From contig CP137318.1 of assembly GCA_033182465.1 (NCBI GenBank), forward strand, positions 4,278,001 to 4,342,000: a stretch of DNA of 64,000 nucleotides. The letters run 5' to 3'. The notes beneath the pieces were generated by a model. The model made no database searches, was not told where the DNA came from, and saw only the letters and a list, made by a program, of their open reading frames with translations. Below are positions 11,773-22,651 of this stretch, one piece after another. The first letter of the stretch is position 1; each line of letters opens with the position of its first letter. The stretch comes from Sanghuangporus weigelae. Its lineage: Eukaryota > Basidiomycota > Agaricomycetes > Hymenochaetales > Hymenochaetaceae. The translations under genes were made by a program, and so were the position numbers.

Positions 11773-13520
11773 TCACGTTTTCCTCCTCTTAAGTACATTC
11801 CGTGCAGGACCAGATCTATGAAACACGTGGGGAAGCTCATGTTGCTGATCCTGAGAGCTCTCCAAAGAATCAGTGTCCATAGACGGCTCCTTGAACCTTG
11901 ATTCAACAGGCGCTCCGGGTATATCGATGCGCATGAAATCAGTTGCGGCAATCGCGTGGCCCAACCCCCAAGCTGCAGATGCCTGACGTTCAATTTCCCC
12001 CATGACTAGTCTGCGTCGATCACGTCTATGTGGGATTGGGGCTGGAAATCTTGAACAAGAAACAATTAGTCTCACAGTGCAAATCGTTTCGGTTTGCATT
12101 CGATGACGACGCACTTTGCACTGAAGTGATTTAAGACAAGCCTCTCAGCGTTTATCGTCTTCGCGAACGCGCCGGCTATGGCCGGAGTGGAGTGACCTTT
12201 GACCACGGTTTTCGCTTGGATTGACTCGGGCGTCTTCTTATCTCCTCTTAAATTCCGGTCGACTTCAACCGGAATGTACGCGTCAGTGGCCTCGTGTACA
12301 AGAAGAGACGCGTTTTGCGCAAGGTTTGTAATCGAAGACGCATCGCATGTATCACCGAGCACGACAACTTTCCGCTGGAGATGGTCCATTTCTCGGAAGA
12401 CATATCCTATGCAAGGTGCTACAGAGGCATGTGTATCAGCTATGTATATCAACTTACGAATCTAGGGACGAGAAGCGCAAAGGTACCTCTGTGTGTGATA
12501 GGAGCCGCGTCAATATGTATGGAACCGTCCACAGCAAGATCAAACCATAGACCAGTTGAGACAGAAATGATGTCCCGTCCAATGGATTCGCCAGGATGCA
12601 TGTCGAATTCATCACAAGAAGTCAACGTGTCGGACGGCGTAAGCAGCTCGTGGACGCAGTATCGTTCTGTCAAGTCCGTCATAGTCATCTTCAAAATGCT
12701 TCGTACGAAGGTGCGTAGGCCTGCAGGACCATAGAGCTCTACCACTGGCTACGGAAATTAAGAAACGCATATTAATATTACCAGCTATTTCAAGAATGAT
12801 GTATGAATTCACGGGTTTTGAGCGAGGAGGCTGTGAGGCGCCAGCTGCGCCACGAAGTCTGTTCGCCAGGAGGGTAATAATACCCATACAATGGTCGACT
12901 GCCAGATTCTACCGCATAAATACGAGAAATCGTCAGAAATTTCGGAGCACTTACAGTGTAAATGTGTAATAAAGACTTTGGTGACCCGTGAAGACTTCAG
13001 TCGCCTTGGGCCGTACCTTTCAGGCTGCAACATGAACTGCCGCGTCGTACCTTCCGCACAGTCGACTACTGCAAGCGCATTCATCAGTTAGCACAGACCA
13101 ATCAACGGAGTCCGCAGGAAAACATTTACACCATAAGTTGCCGTTACCGACAATATCCAGAGCAAGGCTCGAGCAAGAGCGCGAATCACTCGGCCCTCCG
13201 CCGCTCGACGTCCCTAAGAACGTCAACGCCATAGTATGGGACATCTTCACCGGACTGAAATCGATCGACTCCGACTCCCCGTCTCTCTGAGAGTTATTAA
13301 ACTGCTTTTCTCTGGAAACGCTTCGATACGTATGCTCGAAGACAATAGTGCTTGATGATCTAATAAAGAGGTTCGAAGAGAGCTCAGTAATGAGACGAGA
13401 TGGGCGTGCTCGTAAGAGCAAGAGCATGAAAGTGGAGGGCAAGTTTAGAGTTTTGGTAGCCAACCGAATTCCTCGGAAGTAAGCAATTCCCGTATGGGAT
13501 AACAGTTCCCACGACGACAT
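11773..13520 (-). CDS. tRNase Z, short form (ELAC1-like)
   Basis: A metallo-beta-lactamase-fold endonuclease that removes the 3' trailer of pre-tRNAs. The start MALTFLGTSSGGGPSDSRS, DCAEGTTRQFM, the metal-binding FITHLH-x-DHCMG (split by an intron), YGPAGLRTFV, APCIGYVF, LGDTCD, LLVHEATDAY, KGHSTP and LNHFSAKFP are all family landmarks. It fits the short form, as only one catalytic half is present. Three nested in-frame ATGs (13520, 13427, 13244) precede the core. The stretch between the second and third (MLLLLRARPSRLITELSSN) looks like a mitochondrial presequence, and 13244 starts directly at the enzyme core. The longest frame is listed; dual mitochondrial and nuclear/cytosolic products are plausible. 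At least four introns. Confidence 0.88.
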
Positions 13521-14057
13521 GCCGAGAACACATGGTTTTTAATTTTTATGGCTCGTATTTCTGGTGCTCATTATGTGCACACCGTTGCGCTGTTCGTCAT
13601 CCCGCGATCGGAATTTGCGGCTCCATAGAAGTAGGAAATGCGACTTCAGGACCATCGTATACGACGTCTAGAGACTTGCTACATCGTAAGCCTTTGAGTC
13701 TTCTAACTGTGCAAATAACTGGTCTGGGATTCTAATCTATTCATTACATATTCTCGGTTGTGGTTCGTCATTTGTAGCATGAAACATTCGGGTATTCGAT
13801 GTGCTCAGGAGGCGTGTTGTGATAGAAGCTAGGCTCTTGATCTGCGTTCGCTGTGTTCATCCTGCTAGGAACCGACTTCCTAGTCTTTCAGTTCCAGTAT
13901 CACCTGTAGTTGACTCGGTGTTCAACTTAGTCATTCATATAGTCTATTCAAAGGGTAGGAACCGTTAGGAACCGTTGTTGCATGATAGGATGTCCTTGTC
14001 TAGTATACTCTCCGTTCCGTTAGCTCCTCTGCCGGACTCTACTGTCGTCGCTCACGG
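13521..14057. other. Intergenic
   Basis: No gene seen. A 10 bp tandem duplication (TAGGAACCGT twice, 13956-13975) is the only visible structure. Confidence 0.5.
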
Positions 14058-15760
14058 ATGATACTCTTCCAAGGCTTACCTGTTCTCTTTCTCCTCATGG
14101 TCCTCACTATGGTTTCTGGTACTCAGACGTTGTTCCGACGCACATCGGGCGTGACGTAGGACGCCAGCAAAGTGAGAGATCGCACTTTCAACTATGTCAT
14201 TATCGGCGCTGTATTAGCTGAAGTCGCCGTCGCTGCGCGTCTTTCTGAAGAACCGTCGAAGACTGTACTGTTGATCAAAGCAGATTATGATGATACCAAA
14301 TTCGAACATGACTGACATTTATACATATTCTGCGTTTGGTACAAATTTGACGTGGAATTGGAGGACAGAGTTGGGAAGAGGCATCACTGGGTTCGTAATA
14401 GAAACTCTTGTTTTAATGTATGGACCGAATTTACTGATATTTCGCCTCTCATCTTCGTACTACAGCGGAAATACTCTTGGAGGAAGCACTTCAATCAACG
14501 GTGGCGCTGGGAATGAAGGAGCAGTATGATGCTATCGCAAATCTCCAGGACGACGACAATTCCGACTGAAGTTTTGATTCTCTCTTTTACTACATGAAGA
14601 GGGTCTGATTACTTGGTTACGTAGTAAAATCCTTTCTCAATCATACATACAATCATTTTCAGTCCGAAGGATTCACAGAACCGAGCGATCAACAACGGGC
14701 GAAAAGTGCGAAGAGCGACGATTCATACCATGGTTCATCTGGTCCAGTTCAAGTTACCTCTCCGAATTCAATGTACGACGGCCCGCACCAACCAACGTTC
14801 GTTACTGCAATACAGAATGTTACGGATATCGATCTTTGTCAAGATATAAACGACGGCAACGCCAACTGTGTCAGCTACATGCCCAACTCAATCAACTGGC
14901 ATCAGAATGTTTCGAGAAGTTCGAGTGCGTCGGTGTATTCGACTCCAGTGGAGGAGAGGACGAACTGGATCACACTTGTAGGGCATCAAGTTATGAGGAT
15001 ATTGGTCAATGGGACATCACCTGAAGTCACAGCTATAGATGTGCAGTTTAGGACGTCGGATGATTCAGGCGATATCCATACCGCTAATGTGTGTAAAGAA
15101 GTCATTCTCGCTGCCGGAACCGTTGGTACACCTCAGCTTTGCAACTATCAGGTATAGGAGACTCGGAGTATTTGAATCCATTAGGGATTGAAATTAGAAT
15201 CAGCCTCCCGACGGTGGGCCGGAACCTACAGGAGCAAACAACTCAATCGATCGCTCCGCACAATCTACGTTCAACAAAGATGACCACGGTCCCTCGGCTG
15301 TCATCGCCTTCCCGTCTCTGAAAGAACTATTCCCCGAGAATGGTGGATCGAATGGCGGTGACATTGCTGAATAGATGGGAGATATAATCATGTCCAAATA
15401 TGCACAACGTGCTCAGAGCAAGGCGGAAAACTCTTTGAGCGCCGAAGCGCTCTCGGTGATTTTTGGAATCTAAGCGAATCTCATCGTCAATAAATATGGT
15501 ATGTCTTTTCTAAACTCCGCGCCCAAGAAATTTCTTTATCGATATTGTGATTTGCTACTTCTATCAAAATCAAATTATGCTTTTCTTTGACACAGGGCAT
15601 GCCGCGGCAATCGGTATCGACATGTGGCACTTGCTTCCTTTCAGTCGTGGGGGCACTCTGCAAGCATCTTCACAAAGCCGCAAGTTGCCGTACATTGATT
15701 GTGATCTGCAAATGCAAACTCCCGGTGTGCCAGACTTGCGAGAAGAGTTCTCAAAATAAT
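14058..15760 (+). pseudogene. Decayed GMC oxidoreductase (aryl-alcohol/glucose oxidase type)
   Basis: The start MILFQGLPVLFLLMVLTMVSG resembles a secretion signal and is followed by an in-frame TAG. NYVIIGAVLAEVAVAARLSE then matches the GMC FAD-binding start, but its glycine motif is degraded. Later pieces match the family: GNTLGGSTSINGG (14466-14508), a 128-codon block (14771-15157) with EVILAAGTVGTPQL, the GMC signature-2 region, and HAAAIGIDMWHLLPFSRGG near 15600, which resembles the C-terminal catalytic region. The pieces lie in different frames with internal stops. The original would have been a secreted FAD-dependent alcohol or sugar oxidase of lignocellulose breakdown. Confidence 0.85.
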
Positions 15761-17331
15761 GCCGCGTTCGATTCTATTTCTTCCGGTGAGACTCTTCCGG
15801 GAACAAGTGTCGTTCCGGATTTGGGGTCGGAGGCAGCGATGAAAACTGGCGATCTTGGAGATATACTGGCTCCCTCTAAAGGGGTTTAACGCTGTGTGTG
15901 TCTCACCCGACCGGTACGGTTGCCATTATATGACGTGGTCCGGGCGGGGTTGATTCGATTCGAAACTCCGTGTTTACGTTACGTGCAACCTCCGTACGTG
16001 TTGTCGATGCGAGTGTCCTTCCACTACGGACTTCGGCCCACCTGAGTAGTAGTTTGTATGGAGTCGCTTGAAAGGTCGCTCACATGAAAAAATACGGTGT
16101 ATAGCGGAATATTATTCCAATGTAACCACTCCGCTACTACCTAGTGAGAATATCTGGTGCCTGATCAGGTTCTGTTCAACGTCGATGTTGTTTTGGATAT
16201 TTTTTGACGCTCGTTTTCTTCATTACTAATGTTCGTTAATTTATCTTCGATCGAGTTACAGTAGTCTTCCTTCCTACGAGACGAGAAAAGCATGGCAAAT
16301 CCACGCATGCATCACCTCAGGCGACCACAAGTCTACCAACAATTTCAATTGGGTTGAATTATGAGTAGTCTGCTTTGATCCGTTCACGACTCACGGTTCC
16401 CTACACCAAACGATCACGAAGCGAGCCTCCGTATCAGAAAATTGTCACCTTCAAGAGAGTTTCCGTTAGCTGAATACGACGACAAGACTTTAAGATGTAT
16501 TATATCTTCGATTTTACGACTTTCAGGCCAGAAATTCTCCTCAGAAGACTAGGGAACACCGCTTTCGATTTCATTTCTCAAAGGCGGAATCCCGCCTGGC
16601 CGCACTTCTGAATGTCTTAGACACGTCCCTTGACGAAACTAAGACAGATTTGCACTGTCAGATGGTTGCGCATGATTCGACCTGTTCCTGTTGAGGAAAA
16701 GTATCGTCGAGGCTTGTTTGAATGGCTGAATGGAGTTGAGAGCCAAAGATACTCGTTCTGTGTCAATAAAAATGAGTAAATAAATGGGAAGATCTTTGGA
16801 GATATCGTATTGGGGATCGGATCGGCAAAGCCAATGGTTCAGTGAGGAAGTATCGTATCGTCTATCATTCTGTGCTTGGCGCATGATTGATTTTGACGAT
16901 CGGAACATCGAGTTCCGCAGTGCTGACAGCTTACTGGTGGCAGCCGTAGCTCCATTTCTTGGGTGTGTTCTAGTAAGTTGGTTGTAAGTGCGGGAAAGAT
17001 CTCCGATCTTTCCCGTAATTCCATTGGATCACACCCCGGGATTTCGGAGCGCGTCGGAACTGATGCAGTGCAACCGTGCCAGTAACTCGCATCGTTATCT
17101 CGCCTTTCCGTCCCCACAACATTTGATGTTCCGGTTTTCAGTGCCTCGGTTTTGTCATTTCCAAGCGATAACAAGCGACTATTCGGTGAGCGTGAGGCTC
17201 TTGTGCGGTTTAAACATGTATTGAGGTTACTTTGTCTCTTACGAAAGTTGCCTACTTCGATCAGCTCCCGTGAAGTTATGGAAACTTGCCAGCAGTGATG
17301 CAATGCTCTTTATCATGCATGCAAAAATATT
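15761..17331. other. 1.6 kb intergenic stretch
   Basis: No convincing gene on either strand. The short open frames here have no recognisable motif. The right end grades into the aldehyde dehydrogenase promoter. Confidence 0.45.
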
Positions 17332-17556
17332 CCCCACCCCCGCTAAATAGCTGGGATGACAAATGCGGGGTATAGATTTGCCCCACGATAGCGCGCGAAG
17401 GAAGTGGCTGTGGGAAGGTCATGGGATTGAATCCGGCTCTAGAGTTCCCTTCTGACCCTGGTCTCGTATTCCAATTCGCGAGCCATCGCATTCTCCAGAC
17501 CTCATGTGATGCTTCTTTCCCTCCATAGAGCGGAAGCCCGCTTGGCAATCTATAAG
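17332..17556 (+). promoter_or_regulatory. GC-box cluster and TATA box of the aldehyde dehydrogenase gene
   Basis: Four matches to the CreA/Mig1 consensus SYGGRG or its complement lie within 55 bp: CCCCACCCCCGC (17332-17343, two sites), GCGGGG (17365-17370) and CCCCAC (17381-17386). TATAAG is at 17551-17556, 110 bp before the ATG. The cluster suggests carbon-source control, which would suit an aldehyde dehydrogenase; this is inference from the consensus only. Confidence 0.4.
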
Positions 17557-17665
17557 TACGCCAGTCCTCACAGGCTCAGCTGCTCACTTGTCTCACCGAC
17601 TTGCTCCTCTCTCCCAGCTCAGTTCTTTCTCTGTCGTCTTCGTCTTTACTCTTTACTTCTTCACT

Positions 17666-19609
17666 ATGCCGCAGACTTTTGAGTACACTTGGGATACGCC
17701 CGCTTACAAGGGCAAGACCTCCTTCAGCACCGGTCTTTTCATTGGTGGAAAGTCTGTTGATGCCGTTGACGGAGAGACCTTTGAGTAGGTTGAAGCTTGT
17801 TTGTCATGGAGCTCATCTGTCAATGCTAATCATCTACTTCGCTGTCCAGTGTCGTCAATCCTAGTGAGCTTCCTTGATGCCCTTTTGCAAGTCGGCCATT
17901 GAACTGACTTTCGCTTGTGCAGCGTCTGGCAAAGTGACGACTAAGATCGCAATTGGCAACAAGAAAGATGTCGACCTCGCTGTGAAGGCAGCACAAAAGG
18001 CATACGAGACCGTTTGGGGTCTTAACTGCCCTGGCTACGAGCGTGGCAAACTGCTTATGAAGCTCGCTACGCTGATGGAGGACCATCACGACGAATTGGC
18101 TGCCATCGAATCTCTGGATAACGGTATGTCGTCTGGGCTTATGTCATTGTCAATTCGGGATGCCGTCATAGACCAGGAGCATGTGATCTAATCATCAATT
18201 ACAGGCAAGACCTTCTCGTGGGCAAAGAATGTCGACCTTCCTGGCGCTATCCAGTGCATTCGGTATTACGGTGGTTGGGCTGACAAAAACCAAGGTAAAG
18301 TCATTGAGACCGACGAGGACAAGCTCGCATACACTCGTCATGAGCCAATTGGTGTTGTCGGGCAGGTCATCCCATGGAACTTCCCTGTAAGCTCTTCTAC
18401 GCATTATCCGAAACAAGTACTGACATACTTGGAAATATCAGCTTCTCATGCTCGCATGGAAACTCGGCCCCGCTCTCGCGACTGGTAACGCCGTCATAGT
18501 AAAGCCTTCCGAGTTCACTCCTCTCAGCGCTCTCCGCATGGTTTCGCTCATCCAGGAGGCTGGTTTCCCACCTGGTGTCGTCAACTTTGTTAACGGACTT
18601 GGACATGTTGCTGGCCAAGCTATTGCTGAGCACCCTGACATCGAGAAGATTGCTTTTACTGGAAGCACCCTCGTTGGTCGGAAGATCATGGAGGCAGCTT
18701 CCAGGACGAACCTGAAGAAGGTGACTTTGGAACTCGGTGGGAAGAGTCCAAACATCATTTTCGATGATGCGGATATCCAGCAGGCCGTTGATTGGGCTGC
18801 ACACGGTGTCTTGTAAGCTTCATTCTGATTTTCCCGATAATTTGAACATGGATCTTACCATTTGTTGATAGCTGGAACCATGGCCAGGCATGCTGCGCCG
18901 GAACTCGGATCTTCGTCCATGAGAATATCTACGACGAGTTCTTGGAGAAATTCACCGCTAAGGCGTCGTCGCTCAAGATTGGTGATCCCTTTGGCATGGA
19001 TACTTACCAGGGTCCTCAGGTTTCTCAACTTCAATATGACGTACGTGTTATTTTTTTCTCCGAATTTATCTACTCTAGATCTAATTCTCTTTTGTAAAGC
19101 GTATTATGGGCTATATCGAGTCAGGAAAGAAGGACGGTGCAACTCTTCACCTTGGTGGCGGACGCATCGGCTCAGAGGGATACTTTATCCAACCGACAAT
19201 CTTCACCAACACGCGACCAGACATGAAGATCGTACGCGAGGAGATCTTCGGGCCCGTCGGTGTTGTGATCAAGTTCCATGATGAGGAAGACGTTATCCGC
19301 CAGGCGAACGACACTCATTACGGTCTTGCTGCTGCTGTGTTCAGCAAGAACATCGATCGTGCTTTCCGCGTCGCCCACCGCCTGCACGCTGGTACCGCCT
19401 GGATCAACTGTGCCAACACGCTCAATACCCAGATTCCGTTCGGTGGATACAAGCAGTCAGGTATCGGTCGTGAGCTCGGCGAGTACGCGCTTCAGAAGTG
19501 AGTTTTCTCTTCCGCCCGTATCTTTACTTGATAATAGACTCTGACCTGATTACTTTCTAGCTACTCTAATATCAAGTCTGTACACGTTAACATCGGCATG
19601 AAAATTTGA
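17666..19609 (+). CDS. NAD(P)+-dependent aldehyde dehydrogenase
   Basis: Oxidises aldehydes to carboxylic acids. About 500 residues, full length for the family and without a targeting peptide, so probably cytosolic. Landmarks: [39 protein letters not shown], the Glu motif [10 protein letters not shown], the catalytic Cys motif [35 protein letters not shown] and the C-terminal end NIGMKI. Near the start, a 14 nt microexon (17850-17863) lies between two introns and restores the family sequence ETFDVVNPTSGKV. The start ATG (17666) gives [14 protein letters not shown]. Similar to fungal ALDH of ethanol and acetate metabolism, consistent with the upstream GC boxes. Confidence 0.95.
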
Positions 19610-20104
19610 AAAAGGTCGTGATTTGATTCGTGCAAGTCGGTGATTTTTATTCCCTTCTTTCCTTTCCTTTTATCTATTTTTTTCTTTCTTGGAATCGTTC
19701 CTGCAAGTTAAAATAAACAATGTGCCATACGAGAAACTTTCAAAAGCTATGTACTTTTATATATGCTACTATGACGTGCAATGAAATACGTGCTTGTCGA
19801 TTCTGAATGTACGTAATTGCGCAGGGTACTTTGGCTTGAATATCATTTCCTGATGACCACAATTCAGTTTCTTTGGCGTTAGTTGGTTCGGTAAGTGAAA
19901 GCAAACACGGGTCAGAGACAAAGAGAAATGGATTTGCTTTGGTGCAGTTGCATGGAGTGTTGTGTTAGTCATGGTCATCGTGAAGCATTTTTTTTTCACT
20001 TTTCTCGCCTTCATATCGTGTCGAGACGTACTTCTGGGTTTGGGTCTACCGTCAAGTTTATAACTCGAAGGATCCTTCGCTAAGTCTGATCTTATGTTTC
20101 TGCA
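19610..20104. other. Intergenic after aldehyde dehydrogenase
   Basis: The 3' flank of ALDH, T-rich at 19640-19690. No gene recognised. Confidence 0.45.
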
Positions 20105-20505
20105 ATGATCAACGACTTCATAAACAAGGCGGAAGCTCAGCCGGGGAAGGCCATGAATTCGCACAGTGCTTCGCGAACTTTACATGTAAGGCGCGCACTG
20201 AGTCGGACTTGGAGCCGGGGGTCGTAAAGTGTACGTTTTGGGGACTCGTTTGTTGTTTAGGAAGAGTGAGTCTCAGGCAAGGAAACTTCCTCTTATTCCA
20301 ACGAGTATTGCTAAATGCCAGTCCCTTATCTTTCATAGGTATGCGGATTATGAAGCCCCAGTAGCGCATGCAGTTTGAATCTGAGGAGCATCGGTTAATG
20401 TTCTCATTGTGCGACTTGTACCGCGGACATACGACAGGTAGCCCCGGGCCGCATTTTCAGGATTTCATGAAAATCCAAGAAACACTTGCAAAGCTGTGTT
20501 CGTAA
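20105..20505 (+). pseudogene. Decayed ABM-domain monooxygenase copy
   Basis: Reading FINKAEAQPGKA from about 20117, then VRFGDSFVV-like sequence near 20230-20265 and FMKIQETLAKLC near 20465, this stretch follows the two whole ABM genes downstream in order and spacing, including their intron regions. Frameshifts and stops interrupt it, so it is a dead third member of the tandem family. Confidence 0.75.
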
Positions 20506-21382
20506 CGCCTCCTATTTAAGATGTCCTCGCAACGATTCAATCTGATGGATTTAGCAGCCATTGGTACCGGCATCATGGCCGGTGAAATCTATGCCGAAGC
20601 CAACAATACGCTTTCAATTTTGCTTTATGTTCCCGTCTTGAAGACGTACTTTGTTCCTGTTTGGCATAGCCCAAACCCGAGCTGATGAATAAGTTTATAA
20701 AGTTGAGCCTCCATTTTCCGCAAATAAGAAGTACTCTGGTTTCTGTGCGCATTGCCGCCTGTCATGCACCCCACTCTACCTTCTCAAAAGCAATAGTTGT
20801 GACGCTCAGAATGGTCAACTACTCCAAACCGGAAATGTTTCAAACTCTTATATACTGAAAACATTCGTAATGCATGTCTTTACTGTTTCGCTGTTCCCGG
20901 AATTATTGGCGGACTGTAAACGATTCTTCTCAGATGCTCCACTGGAGCACTTTTCAGAAAGAAAAATCTGACTTGATAGAACTCGTTCCTGATACCTGAT
21001 ATTCTTCTCCAGCTCACCATGCGGCAGTGCGAGAGGAACAGACTGTACATTGTGAGAATAATGCACGTTCTCCGCGGATGAAGTCATGGTTCGCTTTCTT
21101 ACTCAAAAAATTAGTAAAATACATTATACAATCCGATTCTTGTCCGTTAGACTCTCAGGGATTAAGATAGTAAGTTCGGTTCTTTTCCAACAACTCAGCT
21201 CCGTTTTGTTTTTCCTTGTTCAACTCCGTTCTTTAGGCCCCGTTCCACAGCCTTCACTTTCCAGTGATTTTCCATGATTCTTGGCGAGAATCGTGAAACT
21301 TGCAACTTGTCACAGAAAGTCACATATTCTCTGGCTGGAACTTCGTGATGGGAAAATCGCGATCTTGCCAAGACCAAGAATC
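20506..21382. other. Intergenic
   Basis: No supported gene. Imperfect inverted similarity is visible between about 21255-21300 and 21345-21385 (GATTCTTGG-type words), next to the perfect palindrome that follows. It may be part of an older miniature element. Confidence 0.4.
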
Positions 21383-21513
21383 ACACACCGGGCAAAAACT
21401 CATTTTCGAACCGTGAAAATGTTACCCAGAATGGAAAAAGAGCCAATCGGATGAGAGCTCACCCGTTCCGATCAAAATTTCTAAGGGCGCGGAATGAGTT
21501 TTTGCCCGGTGTG
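21383..21513. repeat. 131 bp inverted-repeat element
   Basis: A 21 bp sequence beginning CACACCGGGCAAAAACTCAT (21383-21403) recurs as a perfect reverse complement at 21493-21513. TCA stands outside both ends, a possible 3 bp target duplication. The centre has no coding capacity. It is either a tiny MITE or a hairpin-forming promoter element, about 130 bp upstream of an ABM gene. Confidence 0.7.
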
Positions 21514-21641
21514 TCATGAAAGTGATTATTATTGTTCGGCATGAATTCTTGCTTTCGCTAACGCGTCCACTTTCTTGTGGAATTCTATAATAGAGGCGTT
21601 ACTCGTTGACTAATTGCACACAGACCACTTCTCATTTCTCA

Positions 21642-22171
21642 ATGGCAAGCAGCGCAGACGAAATCAAAGGAGCATTTGTAGTCACCGCTCGTGTAGGTCG
21701 AGACTCCGTCATTGAGGGATGGTCAGGCTTGGAGAAATACTGACTCTTCGGCCTTGAAAAGGTGGAAGCACATCCCGGGAAAGCTGACGAGTTGGCCCAA
21801 TGGTTCGCAAACATAAAGGCTCGTGCGGACTCCAGTGAGGAACCCGGATGTCTCCAGTACAATATTGTCCGCTTTGGGGACTCGTTCGCAGTCTATGAAG
21901 AGTACACCGCTTTTGAAGCTTTCACAGCGTACGCCGCACAGACATGTCCATGGGTGCAAGGTCATTCTGAATTATCGTTTATAGGCGTACAACAGGTAGT
22001 CCGCTCTTCCGGGAGTTCCTGAAGATCAGCGATACGCTCATGAAGGTAAGTGCTTCCTTCAAGTGTTGGTCTCAAGCCTCATTCGATTCAACTCCCATAT
22101 TTCCATAACAGCCTGTAGTGCTCACATACTGGTCCGCGAAATCGCTTCCGGCACCGACGGTGACGTTTTAA
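21642..22171 (+). CDS. ABM-superfamily small monooxygenase, copy 1
   Basis: A small protein of about 112 residues in four exons. The core reads FVVTAR-VEAHPGKADELAQWF, EEPGCLQYNIVRFGDSFAVY, EEYTAFEAF and REFLKISDTLMK, then a short conserved tail PVVLTYWSAKSLPAPTVTF. This is the dimeric alpha-beta barrel of antibiotic-biosynthesis-monooxygenase/YgiN-like enzymes, which oxidise quinols or polyketide-like aromatics without a cofactor; the substrate here is unknown. The first intron is 21693-21761. It is a tandem paralogue of the next gene. No PKS or NRPS gene is near, so a biosynthetic-cluster role is not supported. Confidence 0.85.
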
Positions 22172-22603
22172 GCAGGAAATAATACTTACTCTTGAGTCTA
22201 TAAGCGTCGTACGGGATTGTGATACGAACGTAAAAGAATAAATATTATTGAATTAGTATCATGCGAAGCCTTTACGCAACCCACGGGAAATGAGTCACTT
22301 TGAGTAGATGTATTGATGATTGGCACCGCGATGGGTCCGGATCGAGATGGACGGAAGTTATGCTCTTCAGAGCATTTCCATTTTCTGACCTCGATTCTTG
22401 ATGTGATTGATTTTCGAATACGTCTGCGTAAAGGAATCAAAAACAAGATGAGGGAACCAAGTCGAACCTTGGCCTGATTTCGAGTTCTGCTTTCTGCCGT
22501 CTCTCTGAGGTACCTAATCAAGCTGACAAAGTGCTGACAAAGGACCAAGGACCAAGTGTAAATCATGCTGACGAGGTGTCTAGTCGTCATCAGACGAGAC
22601 GAT
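22172..22603. other. Intergenic between the two ABM genes
   Basis: About 430 bp. A T-arm-like word (GTTCGAC in a CCAAG/TTGG context, minus strand near 22465) does not fold into a tRNA. No gene seen. Confidence 0.5.
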
Positions 22604-22610
22604 ATATAAA
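22604..22610 (+). promoter_or_regulatory. TATA box of ABM copy 2
   Basis: TATATAA located 42 bp upstream of the ATG at 22652. Confidence 0.5.
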
Positions 22611-22651
22611 TATAAGGGTCGCCGTTGTTCACCGAAACTTCTCATTGAACG

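Noticed and set aside
22440-22510. Possible minus-strand tRNA T-arm (GTTCGAC in a paired context)
   Set aside because: No matching acceptor, D or anticodon stem could be drawn around it.
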